Of a DNA stretch of 64,000 nucleotides, positions 35,136 to 44,589 are shown piece after piece; positions within the stretch are counted from its first letter, which is position 1, and every line of letters starts with the position of its first letter. Both the position numbers and the translations under genes were made by a program. Below the pieces are notes generated by a model, which was not told the DNA's origin, searched no databases, and saw only the letters and a list, made by a program, of their open reading frames with translations. Source of the DNA: an uncultured Eudoraea sp. (lineage in GTDB: Bacteria; Bacteroidota; Bacteroidia; Flavobacteriales; Flavobacteriaceae); contig NZ_CANLGX010000003.1 in NCBI RefSeq assembly GCF_947490415.1, positions 1 to 64,000 on the forward strand, in the 5' to 3' direction.

Positions 35136-35723
35136 TTAATCAATTATTTCTTTTAACGTCTTGTAAACTAAATGTGTGGGAAGCCCTACTACATTGGTAT
35201 ATGATCCTTTGATTTCCTCAATCCCAATTAACCCAATCCAGTCCTGGATGCCGTATCCCCCGGCCTTATCAAAGGGTTTATATTCTTTTATGTAATGCCG
35301 AATCTCTTCATCGGTCAAATCTTTAAATTTAACCAGTGTACTGCTATCTATTAATATTTGATCATTGGCGCGGGTGAAACAGACCGAAGTAATAACCTCA
35401 TGCCAGTCGCCAGACATTGATTTTAACATTAAATAGGCTTGCTTTTCACCTTCTGGTTTACCTAAAAATTTATCCTTGTGCCAAACCACGGTATCTGAAG
35501 TGATTAATAAATCATCTGAATTAAGCTCTGGCAGGAAGGGTTTTGCTTTTAGTCTGGACAGGAAGTTAGCGATAGCTACCCCCTTTAAATGCTCCGGATA
35601 AATTTCTTCTACAGGCTTTAGGCGTACCTCAAACTCGAGACCTAATCTTTTAAAGAATTCCTGCCTTCTTGGAGATGCAGAAGCAAGAATAATATGAAAA
35701 TTCTTTACCTTTTCACTAAGCAT
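35136..35723 (-). CDS. maf: Maf family nucleoside triphosphate pyrophosphatase
   Basis: Maf-like housecleaning pyrophosphatase that hydrolyses non-canonical nucleotides. I chose the ATG at 35723 (MLSEKVKNFHIILASASPRR), four bases after the phosphatase gene stop; an earlier ATG at 35744 would overlap that gene. Landmarks are SASPRRQEFFKRLGLEFEV, LLITSDTVVWHKDKFLGKP with the catalytic Asp, and the end GLPTHLVYKTLKEIID. About 195 residues, normal length. Confidence 0.94.
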   Translation of the reverse strand: MLSEKVKNFHIILASASPRRQEFFKRLGLEFEVRLKPVEEIYPEHLKGVAIANFLSRLKAKPFLPELNSDDLLITSDTVVWHKDKFLGKPEGEKQAYLMLKSMSGDWHEVITSVCFTRANDQILIDSSTLVKFKDLTDEEIRHYIKEYKPFDKAGGYGIQDWIGLIGIEEIKGSYTNVVGLPTHLVYKTLKEIID

Positions 35724-35727
35724 AATA

Positions 35728-36255
35728 CTAATCGTTGGCTGCACTGAAATTAGTATACCAATCGCCTCGCACTTTCAGGACCTGCTCAATAACATCTCTT
35801 ACACATTCATCCCCACTATACCTGTGCGATATGTAATCGCATACCTCTTTGACTTCCTGCACCGCATCCTGCGGGCATGAGGCGATAGCTGCTAATTTCA
35901 TAGCTGGAATATCCGGCAGATCGTCACCCATATAAAGAACATTTTTGGAATCGATGTTGTGCTTGGATAAATAGGCTTTAAAAGGCTCTTCTTTATGGGC
36001 CGCTCCAAGATAAATATCCGTAACGCCAAGTCCTTTCAGTCTTACTCTTACGCCTTCATTAGTCCCTCCGGAGATTATGCAGACATTATACCCTTTTTGA
36101 ATTGCCGTTTTCAGGGCATAGCCATCTTTTACGCTCATTTTACGAAGCAATTCCCCCTCTGAGGTAATTAGTACATTGCCATCTGTAAATACCCCATCTA
36201 CGTCAAATACAAATGTTGTGATATCCTTTAAAATTTGTTTATAGCTTTTTCCCAT
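35728..36255 (-). CDS. KdsC-like HAD phosphatase (3-deoxy-manno-octulosonate-8-phosphate phosphatase)
   Basis: 175-residue C0-type HAD phosphatase of the KdsC family, which removes phosphate from KDO-8-phosphate in lipopolysaccharide inner-core synthesis. Motif I is TTFVFDVDGVFTDGNVLI, motif II IISGGTNEG, motif III/IV KNVLYMGDDLPDIPAM. It overlaps DUF2520 gene by 17 bases upstream and precedes maf closely, a gene order seen across Flavobacteriia. Confidence 0.9.
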   Translation of the reverse strand: MGKSYKQILKDITTFVFDVDGVFTDGNVLITSEGELLRKMSVKDGYALKTAIQKGYNVCIISGGTNEGVRVRLKGLGVTDIYLGAAHKEEPFKAYLSKHNIDSKNVLYMGDDLPDIPAMKLAAIASCPQDAVQEVKEVCDYISHRYSGDECVRDVIEQVLKVRGDWYTNFSAAND

Positions 36256-37003
36256 GGGTTTTTTGAATTGAATTACTTAATACAGAATAGATATTCTTAT
36301 GACTTTCCTTTTTTAACAGATCGAGGTGCTGATCAATAGTGGTCTGATCATGACGCATAGCAGGACCCGTCTGGGCTTTTAGGACGGACATTTCTGTTGC
36401 TTTTTTAGCTGTTTCCAGAATTAAAGGTTTTAAAATATTAAATGAGATCCCCGCCTCGTTACAGATATCACTCCCGATTAAATACAAATGATTGGTAAAG
36501 TTATTGACAAAGACTGCCGCCAAATGCACTAACTTTCGCTGATTGGATGACATGATTTGTATATGATCTGAAATAGAACCTGCCAGTTCTTCCAACATTT
36601 TGTAATCCTCACTACTTTCTGCTTCAATACAGATGGGAACTTCACTAAAGTCAACTTTTCGCTCTTTGCTGATAGTTTGCAAGGGATAAAAAACACCTCT
36701 TCTTACCGAAGCTGGAAGTGCCGATAGGGGCATGGTTCCTGAAGTGTGCACCACCAGACCTGATTTATTTTTAAAATGCTGTGCTACAGTGGATATGGAA
36801 CCATCATTTACAGCGATAATATAGATATCTGCATCTGAAATATGTTCATAGTCTGTTGTGGTTTCCGGACAATTTTTAAAAGGCGTTAATTTTTTTTTAT
36901 CGCGTCCTATGACTTGAATTATTTTAACCCCCTTTTTGTTGTGCATAGCAGTAAAAAGCTGCTGTGCAACATTTCCGGTGCCCGTAAGTACTATTGAAAG
37001 CAT
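36239..37003 (-). CDS. Rossmann-like and DUF2520 domain protein
   Basis: 254 residues from the ATG at 37003 (a TTG two codons earlier is possible). The N-terminal nucleotide-binding fold starts MLSIVLTGTGNVAQQLFTAM; the C-terminal DUF2520 helical domain has LVHLAAVFVNNFTNHLYLIG and GPAMRHDQTTIDQHLDLL. The family resembles ketopantoate-reductase-like dehydrogenases; its reaction is unknown. Its 3' end overlaps the KdsC-like gene by 17 bases, giving a compact DUF2520 - kdsC - maf operon. Confidence 0.9.
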   Translation of the reverse strand: MLSIVLTGTGNVAQQLFTAMHNKKGVKIIQVIGRDKKKLTPFKNCPETTTDYEHISDADIYIIAVNDGSISTVAQHFKNKSGLVVHTSGTMPLSALPASVRRGVFYPLQTISKERKVDFSEVPICIEAESSEDYKMLEELAGSISDHIQIMSSNQRKLVHLAAVFVNNFTNHLYLIGSDICNEAGISFNILKPLILETAKKATEMSVLKAQTGPAMRHDQTTIDQHLDLLKKESHKNIYSVLSNSIQKTHGKKL

Positions 37004-37106
37004 GTTCAAAAGTACAATATTTATAATGTTAACCTCACTTTAAAAATTAACAATATTGTTTAACTTTTTAAGACGGTAAGTGTAATTTTAAATCACAAAA
37101 AGGCCT

Positions 37107-37114
37107 TACTTTTG
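37107..37114 (+). promoter_or_regulatory. -7 box (TACTTTTG) of ccsBA
   Basis: TACTTTTG fits TAnnTTTG and lies 30 bases before the ATG chosen for ccsBA. Codons before that ATG overlap this box, which supports the downstream start. Confidence 0.55.
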
Positions 37115-37144
37115 CCTCCGGAATTCAAATTTATCTCTATTAAG

Positions 37145-40100
37145 ATGAAAGAACTATTCAAGAAGTTTTTCTTTTCTACCCGTTTAATGGCGGTTCTTTT
37201 CATTGTTTTTGCTACCGCCATGGCATTTGGTACATTCATAGAGAGTTGGTATAGTACGGAAACTGCAAGAATCTGGATCTATAATACCACCTGGTTTGAG
37301 TTGATCATGGTTTTTTTTGTAATCAACTTTGTTGGTAATATTTTTCGTTATCGTCTATTGCGCAAAGAAAAATGGCCGGTTTTATTACTCCACATCTCAT
37401 GGATTTTAATAATTGTTGGCGCCTTTGTCACCCGATACATAAGTTTTGAGGGTATGATGCCTATTCGGGAAGGTCGTACAGAAAATGTTTTCTATTCTGA
37501 AAAAACCTTTCTTACCGTATTTATTGATGGAGAAATAGCAGGGGAGCCTAAACGAAAGATCCTTGAAGATGACCTTATCGTAACTCCTGAAGCCATAAAG
37601 TCTAATTTACCCTGGACATCAGATTTTAACGGACAAGAAGTTGCCATTGCTTATGATGGTTTTATTGAAGGAGCCAAAAATGACTTGATTCCTGATACTA
37701 AAGGAAATTATTATTTAAAAATAGTGGAAGCCGGAGATGGTAACAGGCATGAGCATTATCTGGAAAATGGAAAAATAGCAAATATCCATAATATTCTTTT
37801 TTCCTTAAATAAGCAGACAGATGGTGCGGTAAATATTATTACAACAGATAGTAGTTATCAAATTAAAGCTCCTTTCGAAGGAAGCTTTATGCGAATGGCA
37901 GATCAGTATCGCGGCAAGGTATTAAAAGACAGTTTGCAGGAGCTTCAATTACGATCGCTTTATAATATGGGGGGGATGCAATTTGTTATACCCGAGCCAC
38001 TTGTTCAGGGTTCTTACGGGGTTGTAAGCGTGCCGGAAAATGAAATTACACCAGCCACCCAGGATGCTTTGGTTCTTAAAATAAGCAGTAATGGTGAAAC
38101 GGTTACGAAAAAACTGCTGGGAGGTAAGGGTTCAAGCAAGTATTCAGAAAAATTTAAAGTTGGCGGTCTTGATTTTAGCCTTCGATATGGATCAAAAGTT
38201 TATCAATTGCCTTTTAGCATTAAACTGAACGATTTTATTGCCGAGAAATACCCAGGCACAGAAAAAAGCTACGCCTCCTTTATGAGCAAAGTTACCGTAG
38301 AAGACGAGCGGCCATTTGATTATGATATTTTTATGAATCATATTCTTGACCATAAGGGATACCGGTTTTTCCAGGCAAGTTTTGATCCGGATGAGCGCGG
38401 AACCGTTCTTTCAGTTAATCATGACTTTTGGGGCACCTGGATTACCTATATGGGGTACTTTTTATTATATATGGGCCTAATGGGGATCATGTTCTTTGGC
38501 AAAACCCGATTTAAGGAGTTGACCCAAGGGTTAGATAAATTAAAGAAGCAAAAGGCAGTGGCTTCGGCTATAATGCTTTTTGGGGTTTTAAGCCTGAATG
38601 CCCAGGGAAAAACTCAGGACGGGGGCCACAATCACCAAAGCACTCCAAGTCAGCAGCAACTAGATTCCCTTTTAGATGCTTCCACAGTTTCTAAAGAACA
38701 TGCCGCGAAATTTGGAGAATTGGTCATACAAGACGACGGCGGAAGAATGAAACCGCTAAATACATTTTCTTCTGAGTTACTTCGCAAACTAAGTTTTAAG
38801 GATACCTATAAAGATCTTAATGCCGATCAGGTATTTTTATCTATGATGTTAAATCCGGCCCTTTGGTACAATACAGAATTTATAGCCCTTGATAAAAAAG
38901 GACAAAATGATAGCCTCCGGGGTATAATAGAAGTAGAAGGATCTCAGAGATTCGTAAAAGCCACCGATTTTTTTGACTCCCAAGGGGCTTATAAACTGGC
39001 ACCTTACCTACAAGATGCTTATGCCACCAGTACTCCGGATAAATTTCAACAGGATTATAAAGATGTTGATTTACGCCTTGGGCTTTTAAACAGGGCACTA
39101 AGCGGAGAAATTATAAAAATCTTCCCTTTGTTGAATGATGAGAATAACAAATGGGTTTCTGCCATAGAATACAGGTCCGGGCAATACAAAGTATCTGACT
39201 CACTTTATGCGAATTTCATCAAAAATGCTGTTCCTTACTATTTGCTCTCACTTCAAAGGGCAATCGCAAATGACGACTATTCAGAAGCGGATAAACTATT
39301 GGCTGCGTTTCATCAGAATCAACAAAACCATGGCAGTGAGGTGCTTCCTTCAGAGAATAGGGTAAAGGCAGAAATTATTTACAACAAGCTCGATATTTTT
39401 AATCGCCTATATAAATACTATGCCCTTGTTGGTATCCTTATGTTCTTTGTTCTTGTATTTACAATTTTTAGGGAAAGAAGGATATGGAATATAGCGACGT
39501 ATTTTTTTAAGGGAATAATTTATATATTTTTTATCTGGCATACGTCCGGATTAATTTTACGTTGGTTTATTTCCGGCCATGCTCCATGGAGTGATGCTTA
39601 TGAAAGTATCCTTTATGTATCCTGGGCTACCATGGGGATGGGATTATTATTAGGCAGGAAAAGTAATATGACCATTGCAGCATCGGCCTTTGTTACTTCC
39701 ATGTTATTGTGGATTGCACATCAAAGCTGGGTTGATCCGTCAATAGCAAATCTCGTCCCTGTTTTAGACAGTTACTGGCTAATGATCCATGTGGCGGTTA
39801 TAGTTGGTAGTTACGGGCCGCTTACCGTTGGGATGATTCTTGGAATAGTTTCTCTTTTGTTAATTATTCTTACCAATACTAAGAACAAAGCACGGATGGA
39901 ATTAAACCTGAAGGAACTCACAATAATTAATGAACTTTCAATTACCGTTGGACTCATTATGCTGACAATAGGAAACTTTCTCGGGGGGCAATGGGCCAAT
40001 GAAAGCTGGGGGCGCTATTGGGGTTGGGATCCTAAAGAAACCTGGGCCCTAATTTCAATAATGATATATGCCTTTGTAATACATACCAGACTGGTACCTG

Positions 40101-40318
40101 GATTACGTGGAAGATGGACATTTAATTTTCTAACTATCCTTGCTTTTGGAAGTATTATGATGACCTATTTTGGGGTAAACTTCTATTTGGTGGGGCTCCA
40201 TAGTTATGCCAGCGGGTCTCAGGTAATTACTCCTGTCTTTGTTTGGTATACACTATTTGGGGTATTGCTTTTAGGAGGAATTAGCTATTGGCGGTATAGA
40301 TTGAACTACCTCAAATAA
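37145..40318 (+). CDS. ccsBA: Fused cytochrome c synthetase CcsBA (ResB-CcsA)
   Basis: System II cytochrome c maturation, exporting haem and attaching it to CXXCH motifs outside the membrane. 1057 residues from the ATG at 37145. The N-terminal CcsB/ResB part has membrane helices near residues 12-35, 48-68 and 80-98, then a large periplasmic part and another helix at about 430-450. A linker rich in His/Gln (GGHNHQSTPSQQQ) follows. The C-terminal CcsA part has about eight helices and the haem-handling WGRYWGWDPKETWAL motif at about residues 955-969. The eight-haem cytochrome at 51.6 kb would be one client. Confidence 0.94.
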   Translation: MKELFKKFFFSTRLMAVLFIVFATAMAFGTFIESWYSTETARIWIYNTTWFELIMVFFVINFVGNIFRYRLLRKEKWPVLLLHISWILIIVGAFVTRYISFEGMMPIREGRTENVFYSEKTFLTVFIDGEIAGEPKRKILEDDLIVTPEAIKSNLPWTSDFNGQEVAIAYDGFIEGAKNDLIPDTKGNYYLKIVEAGDGNRHEHYLENGKIANIHNILFSLNKQTDGAVNIITTDSSYQIKAPFEGSFMRMADQYRGKVLKDSLQELQLRSLYNMGGMQFVIPEPLVQGSYGVVSVPENEITPATQDALVLKISSNGETVTKKLLGGKGSSKYSEKFKVGGLDFSLRYGSKVYQLPFSIKLNDFIAEKYPGTEKSYASFMSKVTVEDERPFDYDIFMNHILDHKGYRFFQASFDPDERGTVLSVNHDFWGTWITYMGYFLLYMGLMGIMFFGKTRFKELTQGLDKLKKQKAVASAIMLFGVLSLNAQGKTQDGGHNHQSTPSQQQLDSLLDASTVSKEHAAKFGELVIQDDGGRMKPLNTFSSELLRKLSFKDTYKDLNADQVFLSMMLNPALWYNTEFIALDKKGQNDSLRGIIEVEGSQRFVKATDFFDSQGAYKLAPYLQDAYATSTPDKFQQDYKDVDLRLGLLNRALSGEIIKIFPLLNDENNKWVSAIEYRSGQYKVSDSLYANFIKNAVPYYLLSLQRAIANDDYSEADKLLAAFHQNQQNHGSEVLPSENRVKAEIIYNKLDIFNRLYKYYALVGILMFFVLVFTIFRERRIWNIATYFFKGIIYIFFIWHTSGLILRWFISGHAPWSDAYESILYVSWATMGMGLLLGRKSNMTIAASAFVTSMLLWIAHQSWVDPSIANLVPVLDSYWLMIHVAVIVGSYGPLTVGMILGIVSLLLIILTNTKNKARMELNLKELTIINELSITVGLIMLTIGNFLGGQWANESWGRYWGWDPKETWALISIMIYAFVIHTRLVPGLRGRWTFNFLTILAFGSIMMTYFGVNFYLVGLHSYASGSQVITPVFVWYTLFGVLLLGGISYWRYRLNYLK

Positions 40319-40467
40319 TCAGGCTCTTTCTACAGAATTCTATTTTAGGACCATTGATCAAAAGGTTTTATTTATAACTATCCTCTGTTCATCATTAATT
40401 ATGATATTAGTGAAACACTTTTATATTTTTAATATTTTTAAACCATAATTTATTTGCACATAAATAC

Positions 40468-41022
40468 ATGGCCGGATTAAAGTTAAAATGGAATTCAGAT
40501 AAAATATTAAGTCTCTCAGCAATGAGTGTAAGTGTTTTGACCCTTATAATTTTTATCTATCAGACTAACTTAATGAGTAAGCAGAATTATCTGTCTATTT
40601 TGCCCTATGTGCAAATATCCACCTCAGATGATAAAGCTGAAAACACTTTTTCATTGGATATTAAAAATCACGGAGTTGGTCCCGCTATCATTGAATCTGT
40701 TATCATTTATTACAAAGGTGAAAAGCACGATCTTAGGGATTACGATAACTATTTATATAATTATCTCAAATCTGAAATGCCGGTTTTAGATAGTGTTAAA
40801 TTCTTTTCCTCTTCAACCCTGGATAAGGGCATAGCCATTCCTGCTAATTCTAGCTATAACGTGTTTAGTGTACAGGATTCTGAAAAGGATTATAATTTGC
40901 TTACAACAAGCCTTGGGGAACTATTAAGGAATGGATTACGTTATGAAATTACATATCGATCAATTCAAAACGAACGCTGGATGATTTATAACAATTCAGA
41001 AGGACCGGAGAAATTAGACTAG
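40468..41022 (+). CDS. Hypothetical membrane-anchored protein
   Basis: 184 residues with one hydrophobic helix near residues 13-32 (LSLSAMSVSVLTLIIFIYQT) and then a soluble extracytoplasmic domain beginning NYLSILPYVQISTSDDKAEN. The strand pattern (TFSLDIKNHGVGPAIIESVI) recalls small beta-sandwich proteins. I do not recognise a named family; function unknown. It is single, with no coupled neighbour. Confidence 0.75.
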   Translation: MAGLKLKWNSDKILSLSAMSVSVLTLIIFIYQTNLMSKQNYLSILPYVQISTSDDKAENTFSLDIKNHGVGPAIIESVIIYYKGEKHDLRDYDNYLYNYLKSEMPVLDSVKFFSSSTLDKGIAIPANSSYNVFSVQDSEKDYNLLTTSLGELLRNGLRYEITYRSIQNERWMIYNNSEGPEKLD

Positions 41023-41222
41023 GAGTTAGAGACTTTTAGTAAGCCGAATCCGAATATTTCATTCATTTTTCTACTTCAGAAAATATTTGCATCTTTGTTT
41101 TATCATGAAGTAATAGAAATTATGTTAGTAATAGATGTCATCGGGGTAGTTACCGAAAAATAATCTCCATCCCTGGAAGATTATATGACATTTCTTTCTT
41201 CAATTAATATAATTTCTATAAA

Positions 41223-42632
41223 ATGACACATCAGAATAAAATTACATTCAATAAACTTTTCAGGTATTTTATTATAGCCATTACCGGTAAGGAAACCGAA
41301 TTCACTACTGGTAGTATCCGTAAGGCAGTTTTTATGCTTTCCATACCCATGATTCTGGAAATGATGATGGAATCTATATTCGCTATTGTTGATATAGCCT
41401 ATGTATCCAGGGTAAGTGTAAATGCGGTGGCCACAATAGGCCTCACGGAATCTGTTATCACCCTGGTATATGCTATTGCCATAGGCCTTAGTATGGCTGC
41501 AACTGCAGTCGTAGCAAGAAGGGTAGGTGAGAAAGACCTTAAAGGTGCCAGGCAAGCTGCTATGCAGGCAATTCTGTTGGGGATAGCAGTGGCTGTTTCT
41601 ATAGGCGCAGTGGGCTTTCTATATTCTAAGGAAATATTAGCACTTATGGGTGGGGAACCCGACTTAATTGCCGAGGGCTATGGCTATACCAAATTGCTTA
41701 TAGGAGGTAATATCACAATAGTTTTACTTTTTTTAATCAACGCTATATTCAGAGGGGCAGGTGATGCCTCTGTGGCAATGTGGACATTGGTTCTATCAAA
41801 CGGACTTAATATTATCCTGGATCCTGTTTTTATTTTTGGCTGGGGTCCAATTCCTGAATTTGGTGTTATGGGAGCAGCTATAGCCACAAATATTGGTAGA
41901 GGTACTGCCGTAATTTTCCAGTTGGGGATCTTATTTTTTGGCTGGAGCAGAATTAAATTAGCAGTTAGTGATATCGTATTAAGAACAGGCGTAATGCTTA
42001 ATCTTATAAAGGTTTCCTTGGGAGGTATCGCTCAATTTTTGATAGGTACTTCAAGCTGGGTCTTTTTAATGCGGTTAATGTCCGAATTCGGCAGCGAAGT
42101 ATTGGCCGGATATACTATTGCTATTAGGGTTATGATGTTTACTTTCATGCCTGCCTGGGGAATGAGTAATGCGGCTGCCACATTAGTAGGGCAGAATTTG
42201 GGAGCGAAACAACCTGAAAGAGCGGAGAAATCGGTTTGGATTACCGGAAAATATAATGCCTATTTTATGCTGGCTGTTTCTTTAATCTATCTCTTTTTTG
42301 CTCCTGAAATAATAGGCCTTTTTACTAATGTTACCAGCGTTGTTGAGAATGGGGCACTTTGTTTACAGGTTGTTGCTGCAGGTTATATCTTTTACGCTTA
42401 TGGGATGGTTGTCTCTCAGGCTTTCAATGGGGCAGGAGACACAAAAACTCCCACAAAGATTAATCTTATTGCCTTTTGGGCATTTCAATTACCCTTTGCT
42501 TATTTGGCCGCAATTACTTTTGAATTAGGTGCTCTGGGGGTATTTCTGGCCATAACACTTGCCGAAGTAATGCTGTCTGTAATCGCGATCATCTGGTTTA
42601 GAAAAGGCTATTGGAAAAAAGTTCAGGTATAG
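41223..42632 (+). CDS. MATE family efflux transporter
   Basis: 469 residues, 12 predicted membrane helices in two repeats, typical of MATE (NorM/DinF-like) cation-coupled exporters. Landmarks are RKAVFMLSIPMILEMMMESI, INAIFRGAGDASVAMWTLVL, and the second repeat QAFNGAGDTKTPTKINLIAF. The substrate is unknown; the family exports drugs and metabolites. The trans-sulfuration enzyme gene follows after 36 bases in the same direction. Confidence 0.93.
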   Translation: MTHQNKITFNKLFRYFIIAITGKETEFTTGSIRKAVFMLSIPMILEMMMESIFAIVDIAYVSRVSVNAVATIGLTESVITLVYAIAIGLSMAATAVVARRVGEKDLKGARQAAMQAILLGIAVAVSIGAVGFLYSKEILALMGGEPDLIAEGYGYTKLLIGGNITIVLLFLINAIFRGAGDASVAMWTLVLSNGLNIILDPVFIFGWGPIPEFGVMGAAIATNIGRGTAVIFQLGILFFGWSRIKLAVSDIVLRTGVMLNLIKVSLGGIAQFLIGTSSWVFLMRLMSEFGSEVLAGYTIAIRVMMFTFMPAWGMSNAAATLVGQNLGAKQPERAEKSVWITGKYNAYFMLAVSLIYLFFAPEIIGLFTNVTSVVENGALCLQVVAAGYIFYAYGMVVSQAFNGAGDTKTPTKINLIAFWAFQLPFAYLAAITFELGALGVFLAITLAEVMLSVIAIIWFRKGYWKKVQV

Positions 42633-42668
42633 CCTATTTTTGTAACTTTATGCATTAATAGAATTCGT

Positions 42669-43847
42669 ATGAAACATAACAATAAGGGGATTAATACAAT
42701 ATGCACCCATGTTGGTGAATTAAAGGATAACGAGTACAAAGGAGCTACTTCTCCCTTGTATATGAGCACCTCATATGCCTTTGAAGATGTGGATATTAAA
42801 AGGTATCCCAGATATTTCAACACTCCTAACCAAATGGCCTTGTCTCAAAAAATAGCAGCTTTGGAACATGCAGAGGATGCAATGATATTTGGAAGTGGAA
42901 TGGCTGCTGTAAGTACAGCACTGCTTGCTTTTTTAAAGGCTGGTGATCATGTGGTATTGCAAAACATGTTATATGGAGGCACACAGAACTTGGTTACAAA
43001 ACAATTTGAAAAGTTTGGGATATCATACTCATTTACTGAAGGTTTAAAATCATCAGATTTTGAAGCAAAAATCAAGGAGAATACAAAGGTTATTTATATT
43101 GAAACACCGTCTAATCCTTTATTGACCATCACAGATCTGGCCGCTGTCGCAAACATTGCGAAAAAGCACAACTTAGTCTCCATGATAGACAATACCTTTG
43201 CGAGTCCGGTAAATCAAAATCCAATTGATTTTGGTATTGACGTGATTATCCACAGTGCCACAAAGTATATGGGAGGACATTCAGATATTTGTGCCGGAGC
43301 TGTTGCTTCATCCAAAGTAAATATGGAGCGGATTTTTCAATTAGCAATAAATCTTGGCGGAAGTCTTAGCGATTATACCGTATGGCTGTTGGAGCGTAGT
43401 ATAAAGACCATGGGGATTCGGGTCAAATGTCAAAATGAAAATGCAATGAGGCTTGCCGAGTATTTAGAGGGGAATGTGAATATTAAGCAGGTTAATTATC
43501 CCGGTCTGGCTTCTCATCCTGATCATGCTTTAGCCAAATCTCAAATGCATGGCTTTGGCGGGATGCTTTCCTTTGAACTTAAGGAGTCAATTGATGCTAC
43601 TAAATTCCGAAAGGCACTTAAACTTATTAAATCTTCCATGAGCTTGGCAGGTGTCGAAAGTACTGTACTTTCACCAACTCAGACTTCACATGCGCTGTTA
43701 TCGGAAGAAGATCGATTTAAGCAGGGAATTGCCGACGGATTAATTCGCTTTTCTATTGGTATCGAAGAACCGGAAGATCTAATAGCAGATATAGATCAGG
43801 CTTTGGAACAGGTAAAAGCCAAACAACCAGCTTTAAATAGTCAATAA
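42669..43847 (+). CDS. Cys/Met-metabolism PLP-dependent enzyme (trans-sulfuration family)
   Basis: 392 residues of the cystathionine synthase/lyase family. Seen are YPRYFNTPNQMALSQKIAAL (the usual NPT region, here NTPN), AMIFGSGMAAVSTALLAFLK, YIETPSNPLLTITDLAAVA, and the PLP lysine in HSATKYMGGHSD (about residue 199). Homologues are cystathionine gamma-synthase, gamma-lyase, beta-lyase or O-acetylhomoserine sulfhydrylase; sequence alone does not decide. bshB1 follows after 19 bases, suggesting joint sulfur/thiol metabolism. Confidence 0.9.
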   Translation: MKHNNKGINTICTHVGELKDNEYKGATSPLYMSTSYAFEDVDIKRYPRYFNTPNQMALSQKIAALEHAEDAMIFGSGMAAVSTALLAFLKAGDHVVLQNMLYGGTQNLVTKQFEKFGISYSFTEGLKSSDFEAKIKENTKVIYIETPSNPLLTITDLAAVANIAKKHNLVSMIDNTFASPVNQNPIDFGIDVIIHSATKYMGGHSDICAGAVASSKVNMERIFQLAINLGGSLSDYTVWLLERSIKTMGIRVKCQNENAMRLAEYLEGNVNIKQVNYPGLASHPDHALAKSQMHGFGGMLSFELKESIDATKFRKALKLIKSSMSLAGVESTVLSPTQTSHALLSEEDRFKQGIADGLIRFSIGIEEPEDLIADIDQALEQVKAKQPALNSQ

Positions 43848-43866
43848 ATTACCAGATAAATACCAA

Positions 43867-44589
43867 ATGAAGTTAGACATTTTAGTTTTCGGAGCACATC
43901 CTGATGATGCGGAGTTAGGAGCAGGGGCAACTATAGCCAAAGCCACTGCACAAGGCAAAAAAGTGGGGATAGTTGATTTGACCAGAGGAGAATTAGGCAC
44001 CCGGGGATCTGCTGAAATCAGGGATAAGGAGGCCGAAAACGCAGCAAAAATATTAGGGATAGCCGTTAGGGAGAACTTGGAATTTGCTGATGGCTTTTTT
44101 AGGAATGATAAAGACCATCAACTGGCCGTAATTCAATTAGTGCGAAAATACCAACCAGACATTGTATTGTGTAACGCAATCAAAGACAGGCATATAGATC
44201 ATGCCAAGGGAAGTAAATTGGTAAGTGACGCTTGTTTTCTTAGCGGATTGATAAAAATAGACACCAAGTTACCGGGTGATGACGAATGGCAGTTACCCTG
44301 GAGGCCTAAACAAGTTTATCACTATATTCAATGGAAAAACCTGGAGCCTGATTTTGTTGTTGATGTATCTGGATTTATTGAACTAAAAATGAAAGCTATT
44401 TCGGCTTATGCCTCACAATTTTATGATCCTGACAGTAAAGAACCCAATACGCCTATAAGCAGTAAAAACTTTACGGATAGTATTGCTTATAGAGCCAGGG
44501 ATTTAGGGCGTTTGGTTGGGGTTGAATATGGAGAAGGGTTTACGACGGAACGTCATATAGGCGTTAAAAATCTCTGGGATATTTTTTAG
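43867..44589 (+). CDS. bshB1: Bacillithiol biosynthesis deacetylase BshB1
   Basis: 240-residue zinc deacetylase that turns N-acetylglucosaminyl-malate into glucosaminyl-malate for bacillithiol. Visible are LDILVFGAHPDDAELGAGAT (Zn ligands His, Asp), RGELGTRGSAEIRDKEAENA, and IKDRHIDHAKGS. Other bacillithiol genes (bshA, bshC) are not in the window. Its 3' end overlaps convergent histidine kinase gene by 4 bases. Confidence 0.95.
   Translation: MKLDILVFGAHPDDAELGAGATIAKATAQGKKVGIVDLTRGELGTRGSAEIRDKEAENAAKILGIAVRENLEFADGFFRNDKDHQLAVIQLVRKYQPDIVLCNAIKDRHIDHAKGSKLVSDACFLSGLIKIDTKLPGDDEWQLPWRPKQVYHYIQWKNLEPDFVVDVSGFIELKMKAISAYASQFYDPDSKEPNTPISSKNFTDSIAYRARDLGRLVGVEYGEGFTTERHIGVKNLWDIF

Noticed and set aside
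37044-37062. TTAACAATATTGTTTAAC upstream of ccsBA as a third photolyase-type operator
   Set aside because: It contains a TGTTTAAC arm but no GTTAAACA arm at the 14-bp spacing, so it does not share the geometry.
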